Of a DNA stretch of 64,000 nt, positions 43,864-53,280 are shown one piece after another. Location of the stretch: assembly GCF_001544975.2 (NCBI RefSeq), contig NZ_FCOG02000023.1:47285-111284 (forward strand). The letters run 5' to 3'. Position numbers and translations under genes: made by a program. Source of the DNA: Caballeronia arationis. Its GTDB lineage: Bacteria; Pseudomonadota; Gammaproteobacteria; Burkholderiales; Burkholderiaceae. The notes beneath the pieces are model-generated. The model was not told where the DNA came from, did no database searches, and was given only the letters and a program-made list of their open reading frames with translations. Position 1 is the first letter of the stretch, and each line of letters begins with the position of its first letter.

Positions 43864-45750
43864 TCAGCGCGCCGCCGCCTTCACGATGATCTGCGATTGG
43901 GTGTCGCGCTCGATCCGTTTCAACGGTGCGAGCGCGGCCTCGAAATCGGCGGGCGAGCACACCTGCTTGCCGAAATCCGCGCGCAGGCGGCGCGTCACCT
44001 GGATCACGTTGGTGGACGGATCGAACAGATACCGCGAGCGGTAATCGAAGAAACGGCCCGCGACATCCGCGCCGTCCGGCACCTCGATTACCCGAACGTC
44101 CTTCGGCAGCGCGATCTGCGAAACCTCGTCGAAGTCGCCGCCGACGCACACGTAGGGCTGCGCGCGCTCGCGCTCGGAAAGCCAGTTGCGGACCTGCGTC
44201 GCGATGCCGCCCGAGAGGCTCGACAGTGCCGGCAGCGCGGTCGTGCCGGTCGGCCAGACGACGTCGTCGAGCGAGCCGTCGATGGTCGTGACGAACGGGC
44301 CGCCGGTCGCATCGACGTCGCTCGTCGCGAGCGTCGCGCTGCCGTGCAGGCCGGTCGCGCGCAGCCGGTCGGCGGCGATCATCTCGCGGCGCTGGGCGCT
44401 CGCCGCGCGCAGGTTCGAGCGCTCCATCTCCGCACTCCAGCCCGCGTCCTGCACCCAGTACGAAAGCGCCGCGGTCCCGCCGGAGGCGACGTCGACCTGT
44501 AGGCGCGCGTCGCGCGCGAGCGGCTGCACGGCAGGCGTGCGGGCGAGCGTGCCTGAATCAACGAGGAGCGTCGGGCGATCCATGTCGGTGAGCGGCAGGT
44601 AGCCGAATTCGACGCTCGCCGCCGTCGAGTCGGCGTAGAGGTTCAGGTCGGGCAGCCAGGTGATGACGTGATTGATTGCGCCCGAACCGTAGCCCGGCAC
44701 CGACGGCAATGTGTAGACGGAACCGAGCGCGATCAGCGCCGGCTCGCTTCTGATGCCGACCGCCGCGAGCATCGCGCCGTAAAGCGCGACGTGGTCCTTG
44801 CAGTCGCCGTAGCGGTTCGCAAGGATATCGGCGCCGCGGTGCGGCACCGCCGGACTCTGGCCGATGAAGAGCGCGACGTAGCGGATATTGCGGCGCACCC
44901 AGTCGTAGAGCGTCTTCGCCCTGGCGCGGTCGTCGGTGTCGTTCACCGTGAGCGAGCGCGCGAGGTCGCGGATCGCGGGCGCGTCCGCCGTCGGATCGGC
45001 TGCGGGCTCGCGGTAGCTCGCGGCGAACGCGGCGAAGTCGGGGAAGGTCGAGACCATCAGGCGGTCGCCGTACTGCGCATAGCCCACCGAGCCGCTTTCG
45101 ACGCGCTCGAAGCGCTCGCGGCTGTAGTCGAACTGGTAGCGCGTGCGGCCGTTCTCCGTGACGGGCGGCCGGGCGACGTAGCCGCGTGCATCGGCGTAGA
45201 GGGTCTTGCCGGCGGGCAGATCGAAGATCAGATTCTGGCTTTGCACCGGACGGCGTCCCGGCTCGACGAAGTAATTGAACTGTCCCGCGACGACGGGCGC
45301 TGACTGGCTCTTGTGAAACCGCAGATACACGCTCGATCCGGTGCCGACGCCCGGATAGATCACGGCTCTCAGTTTTGCATCCTGGAAGGTGGGCGCGCCC
45401 GCCGAGCGCGGCTCCTGGATGTCGCGGATCTGGTCGGGCATCACGGCGTGGCGAACACCGTTCATGTCGATCGCATAGGCATCGACGATATCGACCTTCG
45501 ACACGCTCTTGTCGAACCAGACATAGCGTTGCGCGATCTCGTCGATGCCGGCGGGCGTGTTCGCGCGCAGGATGGTTTCGTCGTCTTCGGTGAGCGAGCC
45601 GTCTTCCGCCACGACAAAGACGTGCACGTCGCTCACGACCGTGGACGGCTCCTGCGGCCCGGACACCGCCGATGCCGGCAGCGCCCCGCCCGCCGCCAGC
45701 ATGCATGCGAGCGCGATCCGTCGCAGGAAATGGTGTGAAGGGTGATGCAT
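43864..45750 (-). CDS. DUF3857 / transglutaminase-like exported protein
   Basis: 628 aa. Signal peptide ends ALPASA near residue 28. An N-terminal DUF3857 beta domain (residues 35-240) is followed by a transglutaminase-like domain with catalytic Cys in NRYGDCKDHVALYGAML (near 315), His in GAINHVITWLPDLNLYADST (near 355) and Asp, so the Cys-His-Asp triad is intact. A C-terminal domain of about 200 residues follows. Periplasmic; family members are thought to act on peptides or envelope proteins, substrate unknown. Single gene. Confidence 0.85.
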   Translation of the reverse strand: MHHPSHHFLRRIALACMLAAGGALPASAVSGPQEPSTVVSDVHVFVVAEDGSLTEDDETILRANTPAGIDEIAQRYVWFDKSVSKVDIVDAYAIDMNGVRHAVMPDQIRDIQEPRSAGAPTFQDAKLRAVIYPGVGTGSSVYLRFHKSQSAPVVAGQFNYFVEPGRRPVQSQNLIFDLPAGKTLYADARGYVARPPVTENGRTRYQFDYSRERFERVESGSVGYAQYGDRLMVSTFPDFAAFAASYREPAADPTADAPAIRDLARSLTVNDTDDRARAKTLYDWVRRNIRYVALFIGQSPAVPHRGADILANRYGDCKDHVALYGAMLAAVGIRSEPALIALGSVYTLPSVPGYGSGAINHVITWLPDLNLYADSTAASVEFGYLPLTDMDRPTLLVDSGTLARTPAVQPLARDARLQVDVASGGTAALSYWVQDAGWSAEMERSNLRAASAQRREMIAADRLRATGLHGSATLATSDVDATGGPFVTTIDGSLDDVVWPTGTTALPALSSLSGGIATQVRNWLSERERAQPYVCVGGDFDEVSQIALPKDVRVIEVPDGADVAGRFFDYRSRYLFDPSTNVIQVTRRLRADFGKQVCSPADFEAALAPLKRIERDTQSQIIVKAAAR

Positions 45751-46432
45751 GGCTCGCCGGTCCTTGCGTCGGACGCTCAGGGGGACGAGTCATCGTACCG
45801 TAGTTCATGCGGGGGCGCGTCGCGTGATCGGGCGTCGGTTCACTAAACGTATGGTGATTACCGGACGGCGCGAGGGCTTGAACCAGGGTTCGCCGCGGCA
45901 AGCGTTGCGGAAGCGGTGTCGGCCGCAGCGCAGCTTGCACATATCAATTGCGCCACCGCGATAACCGGCATGCGTGGCAACCCGCATATATTTGTTGCGG
46001 CGCGCTTTAAATCACAAAGGGAAAGCTTGCGCAATGCGTGAAATCAAGCTGAGTCCTTTATCTAATCAATACGTCGCAATTGAATTACGGACTTTTTTTC
46101 CGGTTTCTTTAAGCAGCCAAAGAGTGGCTAGTCTTCACCTGACTAATGGAAGCAAACAATAATTTTTCAAATTGCTTTCCAGTTTCGACCGCTAAACGCC
46201 ACCGTATATTCGAAGTATGGGCAACCGCACAAAGCAAGGTAAATAGTGAACCTAAGAATCGGCGTCGATGCGAACCATCGTGCTACGCTTCGCGAGTGGT
46301 TGGATCACCGGTACGAGAGTGAGAAGAAACAGCCGTTACCAATGGGTCGCGCGCCTTGTTCAATGACTGTCGTGCCGGAAGCATTCCTGGCGGCGCGTAG
46401 TTGGCGGGTCCATTAGACATTCGCGGAGAACG
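45751..46432. other. 682-bp AT-richer intergenic region upstream of the galactose oxidase operon
   Basis: Bases 46000-46260 are clearly richer in A+T than the surrounding genes, with oligo-T and oligo-A runs (GGACTTTTTTTCCGG near 46089). Short frames lack ribosome binding sites. Likely carries the promoter of the SCO operon and perhaps binding sites for an AT-preferring silencer. Confidence 0.45.
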
Positions 46433-47083
46433 GTGCCGATGTTCCATCAAGATGCTCGCGCGCGCCGTGAGCCTGTCAGCGTTACCCCGGATCGAAAGCT
46501 CACTCGACGCGCTTTGCTATCCAGGGCCGCCCTTGCAGCAATGGCCGCTGTGTGCCCGCCCTTATATGCACAGCATGGAAACCTGGGACTTGTCACCCCG
46601 CCGGTTCGTCTCGACGATGTCTGGCTGGTCGATCAGACAGGTAAAAAGCGACGTCTGAACGATATCCTTCTTCAGGGCGTAACAGCGGTACAGACGATCT
46701 TCACCGGATGCAGTTCGGTATGTCCTTTACAGGGCGCGCTGTTTAGCGCACTTCAGGAACGCATGCCGCAAATCCGTGCGCGGTATCCGGTTCAATTGCT
46801 GTCGATCGGAATTGATCCGCTTTCGGATTCGCCATCCGCTTTACACAATTGGCTTTCGCGTTTTAATGCCGGCCCCGCATGGAATGCGGCCACGCCGTCT
46901 TTGCAAGACGTCGACCGGATGCGACTCGCGCTATCGGGTAGTCCGCTGCCCCTTGGCAACATCGCCGATCATTCGACCCAAATCTACTGCTTCGATGCGA
47001 GCGCAAAACTGCGCTGGCGTAGTGCCGATCTTCCGCGCCTCGAAGATGTCTGCGATGTGCTCGGCGCGCTCGGACGTACGTAA
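46433..47083 (+). CDS. SCO1/SenC family copper chaperone
   Basis: 216 aa thioredoxin-fold protein. An N-terminal signal (RRALLSRAALAAMAAVCPPLYA) directs export; the twin Arg may allow Tat export. Copper ligands are present: Cys93 and Cys97 in TGCSSVCP and His180 in IADHSTQIYCFD. SCO proteins deliver Cu to periplasmic or membrane copper enzymes. GTG 46433 or ATG 46439 may be the start (GGAG lies 4 or 10 nt before). It is followed after 25 bp by a galactose-oxidase-like gene, so the chaperone probably loads that enzyme rather than a cytochrome oxidase, for which no gene is nearby. Confidence 0.88.
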   Translation: MPMFHQDARARREPVSVTPDRKLTRRALLSRAALAAMAAVCPPLYAQHGNLGLVTPPVRLDDVWLVDQTGKKRRLNDILLQGVTAVQTIFTGCSSVCPLQGALFSALQERMPQIRARYPVQLLSIGIDPLSDSPSALHNWLSRFNAGPAWNAATPSLQDVDRMRLALSGSPLPLGNIADHSTQIYCFDASAKLRWRSADLPRLEDVCDVLGALGRT

Positions 47084-47108
47084 TTCGACTTCAACGGAGA
47101 ATAAGGCA

Positions 47109-49067
47109 ATGCCACGAATTCGTTTCGCCACGATGTTCTCCCAATCGCTTGCAAGATGCGTGAATGCGTTAATGGTCATAGCATTTGCGTCAGGGCTTGC
47201 CGCGCATTCGGGATTGGCCCAAGCCCAGACGACGGGCACGATCACCCTAAGCGGCACGACCCTATGTGCGGACGATTACAACGACGACGTCACGCCAGGC
47301 ACGGCGGTAATCACCTGGGGCTGTAACGGCGGTGCTAATCAGAGCTGGAAGGCCACGCCTTCGGGCGCCGGCTACGTATTCGTCAATCAGAACAGCGGTC
47401 TTTGCATGGACGTGTCGGGGGCAAGCATTGCAGCCGGCGCGCAAATCATCCAGTGGACCTGCAACGGCGAAGCGAACCAGACCTTCAGGCTGACGCCGCA
47501 AGGCGCCGGTTACGCGATCGTCCCCACGCACAGCGGGCTGTGCCTGGCAGCAGCCAGCACGACCGCACAGGGCGGGCAACTCCTGCAGCAGAACTGCGCC
47601 GGTGGCGCCAAGCAGACCTGGCAGGTGAGCGGCCTGAACGTGACGGCGCTGCCGTCGAAGTGGACTGCGCCTATCACGCTGCCCATCGTCCCGGCAGCGG
47701 CGTCCAATCTCCCCAACGGGAACATATTGGTCTGGTCGGCCGATTACACGAATTCCTTCAGCCCTGACGAAGTCACGCCGGGCAAGACGTATACGGCAAT
47801 CTTCAATCCGACGACCCTCACCAGCAAACAGGCGCTGATCAGCAATACCGGACACGACATGTTCTGCCCGGGCATCGCCAATCTCCCTGACGGCCGCGTG
47901 TTCGTGACCGGCGGGTCGAGCAGCGCCAAGACCAGCATCTATTCGCAGTCGAGCAACGCGTGGTCGTCCGGCGCCCAGATGAACATTGCGCGTGCCTATC
48001 ACGGCAGCGTCACGTTGAGCAATGGCAGCGTGTTCGTGATCGGAGGCTCCTGGAACGGCGGCTGGGGCAACAAGACCGGTGAAACGTGGACGTCCGGTTC
48101 GGGCTGGCGTGTGAACTGGTCGCTGCTCGCCGACTACATCCTCACCAATGACGCGGCGGGCATCTATCGCTCCGATAACCATGCGTGGCTGTTCGCGGTG
48201 GCCAACGGCCGGGTCTTCCACGCGGGGCCGAGCATGGCGATGCACTGGTTCGACACGGCGGGCAACGGCACTGTGACCGACGCAGGCAAGCGCGCAAACG
48301 ACACCGATGCGATGAACGGCAACGCCATCATGTACGACATTGGCAAGATTCTCGCCGTCGGCGGTGCTCCGAGTTACGAGCAATCGAACGCTACTTCGAA
48401 TGCCACGCTCATCGATATCAGCACCGGCAAGGCAACCGCAACCGCGCTTCCCTCGATGAGCTATACGCGGGCATTCAGCAGCAGCGTCGTGTTGCCGAAC
48501 GGACAGGTCGTCGTGGTGGGCGGGCAAGCCTTTGCGCAACCTTTCTCGGACGATACCGCCGTGCTGACGCCGGAGTTGTGGGACCCGACGACGAAAACCT
48601 TCTCGCAACTCGCCCCGCAAGCCATTCCGCGCACGTATCACAGCATTGCGCTCCTGCTGCCCGACGGACGCGTGTTGAGCGGCGGCGGCGGATTGTGCGG
48701 CGGTTGCGCGACCAACCACCCCGACGTCGAAATCCTGACACCGCCCTACCTGCTCAACGCAGACGGAACGGCGGCAACGCGGCCGACGCTCAGTGCGGCG
48801 CCGACCGACGCCACGCTCGGGACGTCGATCGCGGTGACAGCCAGTACCGGCGTCAAGGCATTCGCGCTGATGCGCCTCTCGTCGGTGACCCATGCGGTCA
48901 ACAATGAACAGCGACGCGTGCCGGTGACCTTCACGGTAGGCACGGGCGGCGAATACACGCTGAAGATTCCGGCCGATCCTGGCGTCGTGGTGCCGGGCTA
49001 CTACATGCTGTTCGCCCTGAACGCGAAGGGCGTACCGAGCGTGTCCCGCACGCTGCGCATTCACTGA
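47109..49067 (+). CDS. Secreted galactose oxidase-like copper radical oxidase with N-terminal ricin-B lectin domain
   Basis: 652 aa. Signal peptide ending near LAQA|QT (residue 40). Residues 42-175 form a ricin-type beta-trefoil with three QxW/F repeats (NQSW, NQTF, KQTW). Residues 180-550 form a kelch propeller and 555-652 the C-terminal domain of galactose oxidase. All active-site residues of the fungal enzyme are seen: Cys253 (HDMFCPG) for the Tyr-Cys crosslink with Tyr297 (RAYHGS), stacking Trp315 (GGSWNGG), and copper ligands Tyr510-His511 (RTYHSIALLLPDG) and His595 (VTHAVNNEQRR). Such enzymes oxidise primary alcohols, typically C6 of galactose, making H2O2. ATG 47109 has GGAGAATAAGG upstream. 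Co-transcribed with a SCO chaperone and a cytochrome c; the EPS locus next door may supply the substrate. Confidence 0.92.
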   Translation: MPRIRFATMFSQSLARCVNALMVIAFASGLAAHSGLAQAQTTGTITLSGTTLCADDYNDDVTPGTAVITWGCNGGANQSWKATPSGAGYVFVNQNSGLCMDVSGASIAAGAQIIQWTCNGEANQTFRLTPQGAGYAIVPTHSGLCLAAASTTAQGGQLLQQNCAGGAKQTWQVSGLNVTALPSKWTAPITLPIVPAAASNLPNGNILVWSADYTNSFSPDEVTPGKTYTAIFNPTTLTSKQALISNTGHDMFCPGIANLPDGRVFVTGGSSSAKTSIYSQSSNAWSSGAQMNIARAYHGSVTLSNGSVFVIGGSWNGGWGNKTGETWTSGSGWRVNWSLLADYILTNDAAGIYRSDNHAWLFAVANGRVFHAGPSMAMHWFDTAGNGTVTDAGKRANDTDAMNGNAIMYDIGKILAVGGAPSYEQSNATSNATLIDISTGKATATALPSMSYTRAFSSSVVLPNGQVVVVGGQAFAQPFSDDTAVLTPELWDPTTKTFSQLAPQAIPRTYHSIALLLPDGRVLSGGGGLCGGCATNHPDVEILTPPYLLNADGTAATRPTLSAAPTDATLGTSIAVTASTGVKAFALMRLSSVTHAVNNEQRRVPVTFTVGTGGEYTLKIPADPGVVVPGYYMLFALNAKGVPSVSRTLRIH

Positions 49068-49510
49068 TGGCGGCATCACAGTCCCGGCGCCAGGCGGCTC
49101 GCTTAGCGATTTGCCTGGCGCTGGCCGCCCTCGCGCGTTTGGCCCACGCCGATCAGCAGCCGTGCAAGCCGGATGATCTCGGATGCGCGATCTACAACGG
49201 CCAGCATGCGGTAGCAGCGCACTTGCGCGACGACGATCGTCCGTTGCCCGCTTGGACGACCCGATGCGCGAACTGCCATGCCGGAACCGACAAGTCGGGG
49301 ATCTTCGCGCCGCCCCTGACGCCGTCGTATCTGCTCGATGCGGAGACCCGCCGGGGCGGGCCGGCCAGCCGCTACCAGCCGACGTCCTTCTGCCGTGCTG
49401 TCAAGGATGGGATAGATCCGGCAAACGTGTTGCTGCGCAAGGCAATGCCGCACTATCAGATATCCGATAGCGAGTGTGCAGCGCTTTGGGGGTTTCTCAC
49501 GAATCGTTAG
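49067..49510 (+). CDS. Exported mono-haem c-type cytochrome
   Basis: 147 aa. Signal sequence LAICLALAALARLAHA|DQ. Haem motif CANCH (Cys67, Cys70, His71) and a likely axial Met127 in LRKAMPHYQIS followed by a C-terminal helix (SECAALWGFL). Four further Cys could form disulfides. Its ATG overlaps the stop of the galactose oxidase gene (TGATG), so the two are translationally coupled. It could accept electrons from the oxidase or serve copper or redox maturation; a cytochrome partner is not known to me for galactose oxidases. Confidence 0.85.
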   Translation: MAASQSRRQAARLAICLALAALARLAHADQQPCKPDDLGCAIYNGQHAVAAHLRDDDRPLPAWTTRCANCHAGTDKSGIFAPPLTPSYLLDAETRRGGPASRYQPTSFCRAVKDGIDPANVLLRKAMPHYQISDSECAALWGFLTNR

Positions 49511-49523
49511 GCGTGTTTTGCGC

Positions 49524-49560
49524 GCCCGCCCGCCGGCCATTGCGTTCCGGCGCGGCGGGC
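49524..49560 (+). terminator. GC-rich hairpin after the cytochrome gene
   Basis: GCCCGCCCGCCGG pairs with CCGGCG-C-GGCGGGC (one bulge), starting 14 bp after the stop codon. The following bases lack a strong T-tract, so termination efficiency is uncertain. Confidence 0.45.
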
Positions 49561-49664
49561 GTATTCGCTTGCAGATGAAGCGAAGCCAGAGAGCGATTAT
49601 CGTCAAAGGTCTGTCAAGCAAACGATCTCATCCGTTGACAGACCCTCTGAACTGCAGCCTTGCC

Positions 49665-50858
49665 TCAGTCGCGCATTGCCCGGGACTCGCCGACTCGCAT
49701 GAGCGACGCCAGCCGCGCCGCATACGCGGGCAGCGAATAGGCACTCGCGTCGTATTGACGGTTTTGGTCGGAAAGGTGCGCAACGACCTTCTCCAGCGCA
49801 TTCACGAAACTGGTCGGATCGAGCGAGTACTTGATCTTGTTGCCGATCTCTTCCCCGAACGTCGACAGGCTGCCGATATCGTGGACGAGCACGGGCAAGC
49901 CGATCTGCGCCGCTTCCACCACCACGAGCGGCGCGTTTTCCGCGCCCACCGACGGCAGAATCAGCGCGTCGGCTGAACGCCGCAGTTCGGCGAACAGTTC
50001 GTCACGCGGAAGTGCGCCATGAAGCACCAGTTGCCCGGACTCGATAAGGTCCGTATGCATTTCCCTGATGAAAGACAGGTCCGGTCCGTCTCCATAGACC
50101 GCGATGTGATCGATGTACGCAAAATGCGTCGCCCGTGCAAGCGCGATCAGCTGGCCCAACCCTTTCTCCGGAGCCACACGTCCGACAAATGCGAGCGCGA
50201 TCTTGTCGCGCGAGCAGACCTTTGGCAGCGCCAATGGCTGGCTCATGACGGAAGGATTGAGAAGCGTCGCGGTATTCGCGATTCCACTCTTGTGCAACGC
50301 CTGTTGCATGAAGGGACTCGGACACAGGAACAGGTCGAACAGGCGTGCAGGATTGCCGAGTCTTCGGGCGACATGCCAGTGCATCTTCTTGAACGTGTCA
50401 TACACGGGCCCTCTCGCACTGCTACGCGCAAGCACCGCACGCCGCGTCCGCAGGATGTTCAGATCGAGCAGCTTGCTTTTGCCGTCGACATAGTGCATCA
50501 GCGCGGCGTTGTAATAGACGAGATAGAAGTCATGACACGTCATGTACGCCAGGAAGCCGTACTTCGGCTTGTAGCGGCGAAGCACCCGCAGCACGGATGC
50601 AGAGAGCGCGTTGTGATAGTTGTGAACGAGCACGCGATCCGGACGGAACGCCTCGATCTTTCTCGCTAGCGCTGCGGCAGCTGGCGAATTCCACGTCTTG
50701 GTCAAAGCCGATCCGCGCAGGGACTCTATATGCATGTCAAAGCATTCGACTTCGACGCCCGGCGTCGCCCTAAGAACGTCCACGGAAAGCTGATAGATGA
50801 CTTCCGCGCCGCCCAGTTCGGCGTAATCGTTGATGACCAGAATTCTTGAGCGCTGCAT
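49665..50858 (-). CDS. Glycosyltransferase family 4
   Basis: 397 aa GT-B fold. The N-terminal domain begins ILVINDYAELGGAEVIYQL with the GGAE acceptor-side motif. The C-terminal Glycos_transf_1 domain has ALAFVGRVAPEKGLGQLIALAR and ILPSVGAENAPLVVVEAAQIGLPVLVHD, the nucleotide-sugar site (Glu-x7-Glu). Adds a sugar to a lipid-linked repeat unit at the inner membrane face. ATG 50858 has GAGGAA upstream; a frame reaching 51131 has no start signal. Transcribed away from the deacetylase gene. Confidence 0.9.
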   Translation of the reverse strand: MQRSRILVINDYAELGGAEVIYQLSVDVLRATPGVEVECFDMHIESLRGSALTKTWNSPAAAALARKIEAFRPDRVLVHNYHNALSASVLRVLRRYKPKYGFLAYMTCHDFYLVYYNAALMHYVDGKSKLLDLNILRTRRAVLARSSARGPVYDTFKKMHWHVARRLGNPARLFDLFLCPSPFMQQALHKSGIANTATLLNPSVMSQPLALPKVCSRDKIALAFVGRVAPEKGLGQLIALARATHFAYIDHIAVYGDGPDLSFIREMHTDLIESGQLVLHGALPRDELFAELRRSADALILPSVGAENAPLVVVEAAQIGLPVLVHDIGSLSTFGEEIGNKIKYSLDPTSFVNALEKVVAHLSDQNRQYDASAYSLPAYAARLASLMRVGESRAMRD

Positions 50859-51054
50859 GTCGTTCCTCGATGTTCCGTCGAGGCATGTCGCCTCGAACAA
50901 TGTCCAGCCTGCGTATGGTGTGATCTTATGCGCATGCGTTTCGCACAACGCAGCATAGTCGGCGTGAAAATCGACCTCTGTGCGAAAACGTACGGTGCAG
51001 TGCGGCAACGGCCGGTATAAACGTGGTACATATCGACTAGCTATGACCTGACCA

Positions 51055-51951
51055 ATGCCATCAAAGCCGAAGATCGTCCTGCGAACCCTCTTTACGCGCT
51101 TCGTGTTTTCAAGCGGCATTGCGGCAACCATCTGGCGTCTTTTCTGGCGCGACAGGGTTGCCGTGATGCTCTATCACGATCCTTCTCCGCAAACGCTCGA
51201 TGCACATCTGACGTATCTGAAAACGGTCTGCGATATCGTGCCGTTCAGCGAGGTGAATACGCCTGGCCGCGGCCGCCGGCGCGCCGCCATCACGCTCGAC
51301 GACGGGCACGCGCGCAACGCCGAACTGCTGCCGGTCTTCATCAAGCACAACGTTCGTCCGACCATTTTCATTTGCAGCAGCATCGTCACGCACCCGCGCA
51401 CGCACTGGTGGATGCACCCGGGTGCTTCGCAGGCGGGCGTCGAGCGCCTCAAACGCATGAGCAATGAAGAGCGGCTGGGCGAGCTCCGCTCGACGGGCTT
51501 CAGACAGGACGCTGCTGCGGCAGAGAGCACGGCAAGCGGACTTAGCGCGGAGCAGATCCAGGCGATGCGTCCTTACATCGATTTCGAATCGCACACTCGC
51601 TTTCATCCGATCCTTACGCGTTGCGACGACGCCGAGTGCAAGGAAGAATTGGTCGGATCCAAGCGAGAGATCGAGCAAATGCTCGGCGGCAACTGCCAGC
51701 ACTTCGCTTATCCAAACGGCGACTACGGCCCGCGCGAAATCGCGATCCTGAAGGCCGGAGGCTATCGGACCGCAAGAACGTGCGACCTGGGCTGGAACAA
51801 TCACAAGAGCGATCCGTATCGACTGAAGGCTTTCGACATTCAGGACGATTCGACTGTCGAATGGTTTGCCGCGCAACTGACGGGCATAACGCTCTATCTC
51901 CGTTATCTGCGTCAGGGCGGCGGGTTGGCGGGGCGCAAACCCCAGCTTTGA
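51055..51951 (+). CDS. Polysaccharide deacetylase (CE4/NodB-like)
   Basis: 298 aa. Motif 1 ITLDDGHARN supplies the catalytic base and a metal Asp, motif 2 FESHTRFHPIL supplies the His pair, and FAYPNGDYG matches motif 3. An N-terminal hydrophobic region (residues 8-30) may anchor it. Probably removes acetyl groups from the exopolysaccharide or its precursor. It is followed by the polymerase gene in the same direction after 103 bp. Confidence 0.87.
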   Translation: MPSKPKIVLRTLFTRFVFSSGIAATIWRLFWRDRVAVMLYHDPSPQTLDAHLTYLKTVCDIVPFSEVNTPGRGRRRAAITLDDGHARNAELLPVFIKHNVRPTIFICSSIVTHPRTHWWMHPGASQAGVERLKRMSNEERLGELRSTGFRQDAAAAESTASGLSAEQIQAMRPYIDFESHTRFHPILTRCDDAECKEELVGSKREIEQMLGGNCQHFAYPNGDYGPREIAILKAGGYRTARTCDLGWNNHKSDPYRLKAFDIQDDSTVEWFAAQLTGITLYLRYLRQGGGLAGRKPQL

Positions 51952-52054
51952 ACCCGAGCAAGCGGAACGCTGCAACCGCCAAAGGTGCGCCCGCTTCAAT
52001 GCGATGAACGTCGCGGCGTGCAAACAATCACGCCATCTACCAGCCGAGACCTGA

Positions 52055-53269
52055 ATGTACACTCCGCGACCACAGAAGATGACCTTCTGGCTGTTCTTCC
52101 TGGCCATCATCACGCAACGCCTGTCGCTCATCCCCGGAACGAACCCCGTTCCCATCGCGCTGATGATCTACGTTGCGGCAGCATTGCTTCTCTATGCACG
52201 CAAAGGTGTCGTGATCCGGCGCGGCCTCTTGCTCAGCGTGCTCAGTATGGTGTGCGTGCTGATCGCCACATCCATTTTCACGGGCAGGGACTTTTCGCCC
52301 AACTCGCTGATGTATCTGCTCGTGCTTTACCTGCCCTTCTCCTTCGTCACATCGGAGGGGGCGGTCAGGCATCCGACCAGCGCAGACGGCTACAGGTGGT
52401 TTTCCACGATGATGTGCGTCTTCGCGGTCGTCGCGTTGTATCAATACGGCAGCCAGGCGTTCCTCCACATTCCGTATAGCGACCCTCTTAGCAGCTTGCC
52501 GAAAGGGTTCACGATGTCCAACTATGAAGTGAGCTATCCGATCCAGTACGGATCGGAGATCTACAAGTCGAACGCGTACGTGTTCCTCGAACCATCGTTC
52601 CTTTCCCAGTTTCTCGCGCTCGCACTGCTGATCGAGATCATGATGTTCCGGCGCATCACGGCGATCGTCCTGCAAATCCTGGCACTCGCCACGACCTTCT
52701 CCGGAACCGGTCTGCTGTTCATCGCCATCACGCTGCCGTTCGCCATCATTGCGAACCTGCACAACCGGCGCGTCGCGATGTTGGCGGGCCTCGCGGCAAT
52801 TGCCATCGTTGCTGCCGTGGCGTCGAATCCCGCCGTGCTCAAGCGTTCGGGCGAATTGAACGAACAGGGCAGCAGCGCGTCGATCCGCTTCAGCACACCG
52901 TATGAGCGCATGGGCGATCTGGCGTTCGAAAGCGCATCGAGCATACTCGTCGGTTATGGCGCGGGTAATGCCGATCGCATCAAGGTCGACGACAGGATCG
53001 CGAACTTCCCGGCGATCCCCAAGGCGATCATCGAATATGGTGTGATCGGAGGCATTCCGCTGCTGCTGCTCATTGCGGTTCGAATCTTCATGGGCGTGGG
53101 AAGCTTGCCGATTGCGGTCGGACTCTTCTGCATGCAGTTCTTCCTTTCAGGCGCCCTCTTGCAGCCGATATCCGTCTTCACCCTGTTCTACTTCTTTGCG
53201 ATGCAACCCAGCGGCAGTCTGCGCCCCGTGACGTCCACGGCCAGACACGTCGGTCTGGCCGCCAGTTGA
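52055..53269 (+). CDS. Wzy-like polysaccharide polymerase / O-antigen ligase-type membrane protein
   Basis: 404 aa with about ten to twelve predicted membrane helices and one larger periplasmic loop around residues 260-330 (ASIRFSTPYERMGDLAFESASSILVGYGAGNADR), the pattern of Wzy/WaaL proteins. Would polymerise flipped repeat units in the periplasm. Assignment rests on topology and on its neighbours because Wzy sequences diverge strongly. The stop lies at the start of the GH26-like gene. Confidence 0.75.
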   Translation: MYTPRPQKMTFWLFFLAIITQRLSLIPGTNPVPIALMIYVAAALLLYARKGVVIRRGLLLSVLSMVCVLIATSIFTGRDFSPNSLMYLLVLYLPFSFVTSEGAVRHPTSADGYRWFSTMMCVFAVVALYQYGSQAFLHIPYSDPLSSLPKGFTMSNYEVSYPIQYGSEIYKSNAYVFLEPSFLSQFLALALLIEIMMFRRITAIVLQILALATTFSGTGLLFIAITLPFAIIANLHNRRVAMLAGLAAIAIVAAVASNPAVLKRSGELNEQGSSASIRFSTPYERMGDLAFESASSILVGYGAGNADRIKVDDRIANFPAIPKAIIEYGVIGGIPLLLLIAVRIFMGVGSLPIAVGLFCMQFFLSGALLQPISVFTLFYFFAMQPSGSLRPVTSTARHVGLAAS

Positions 53270-53280
53270 GGGCGGTTCGC

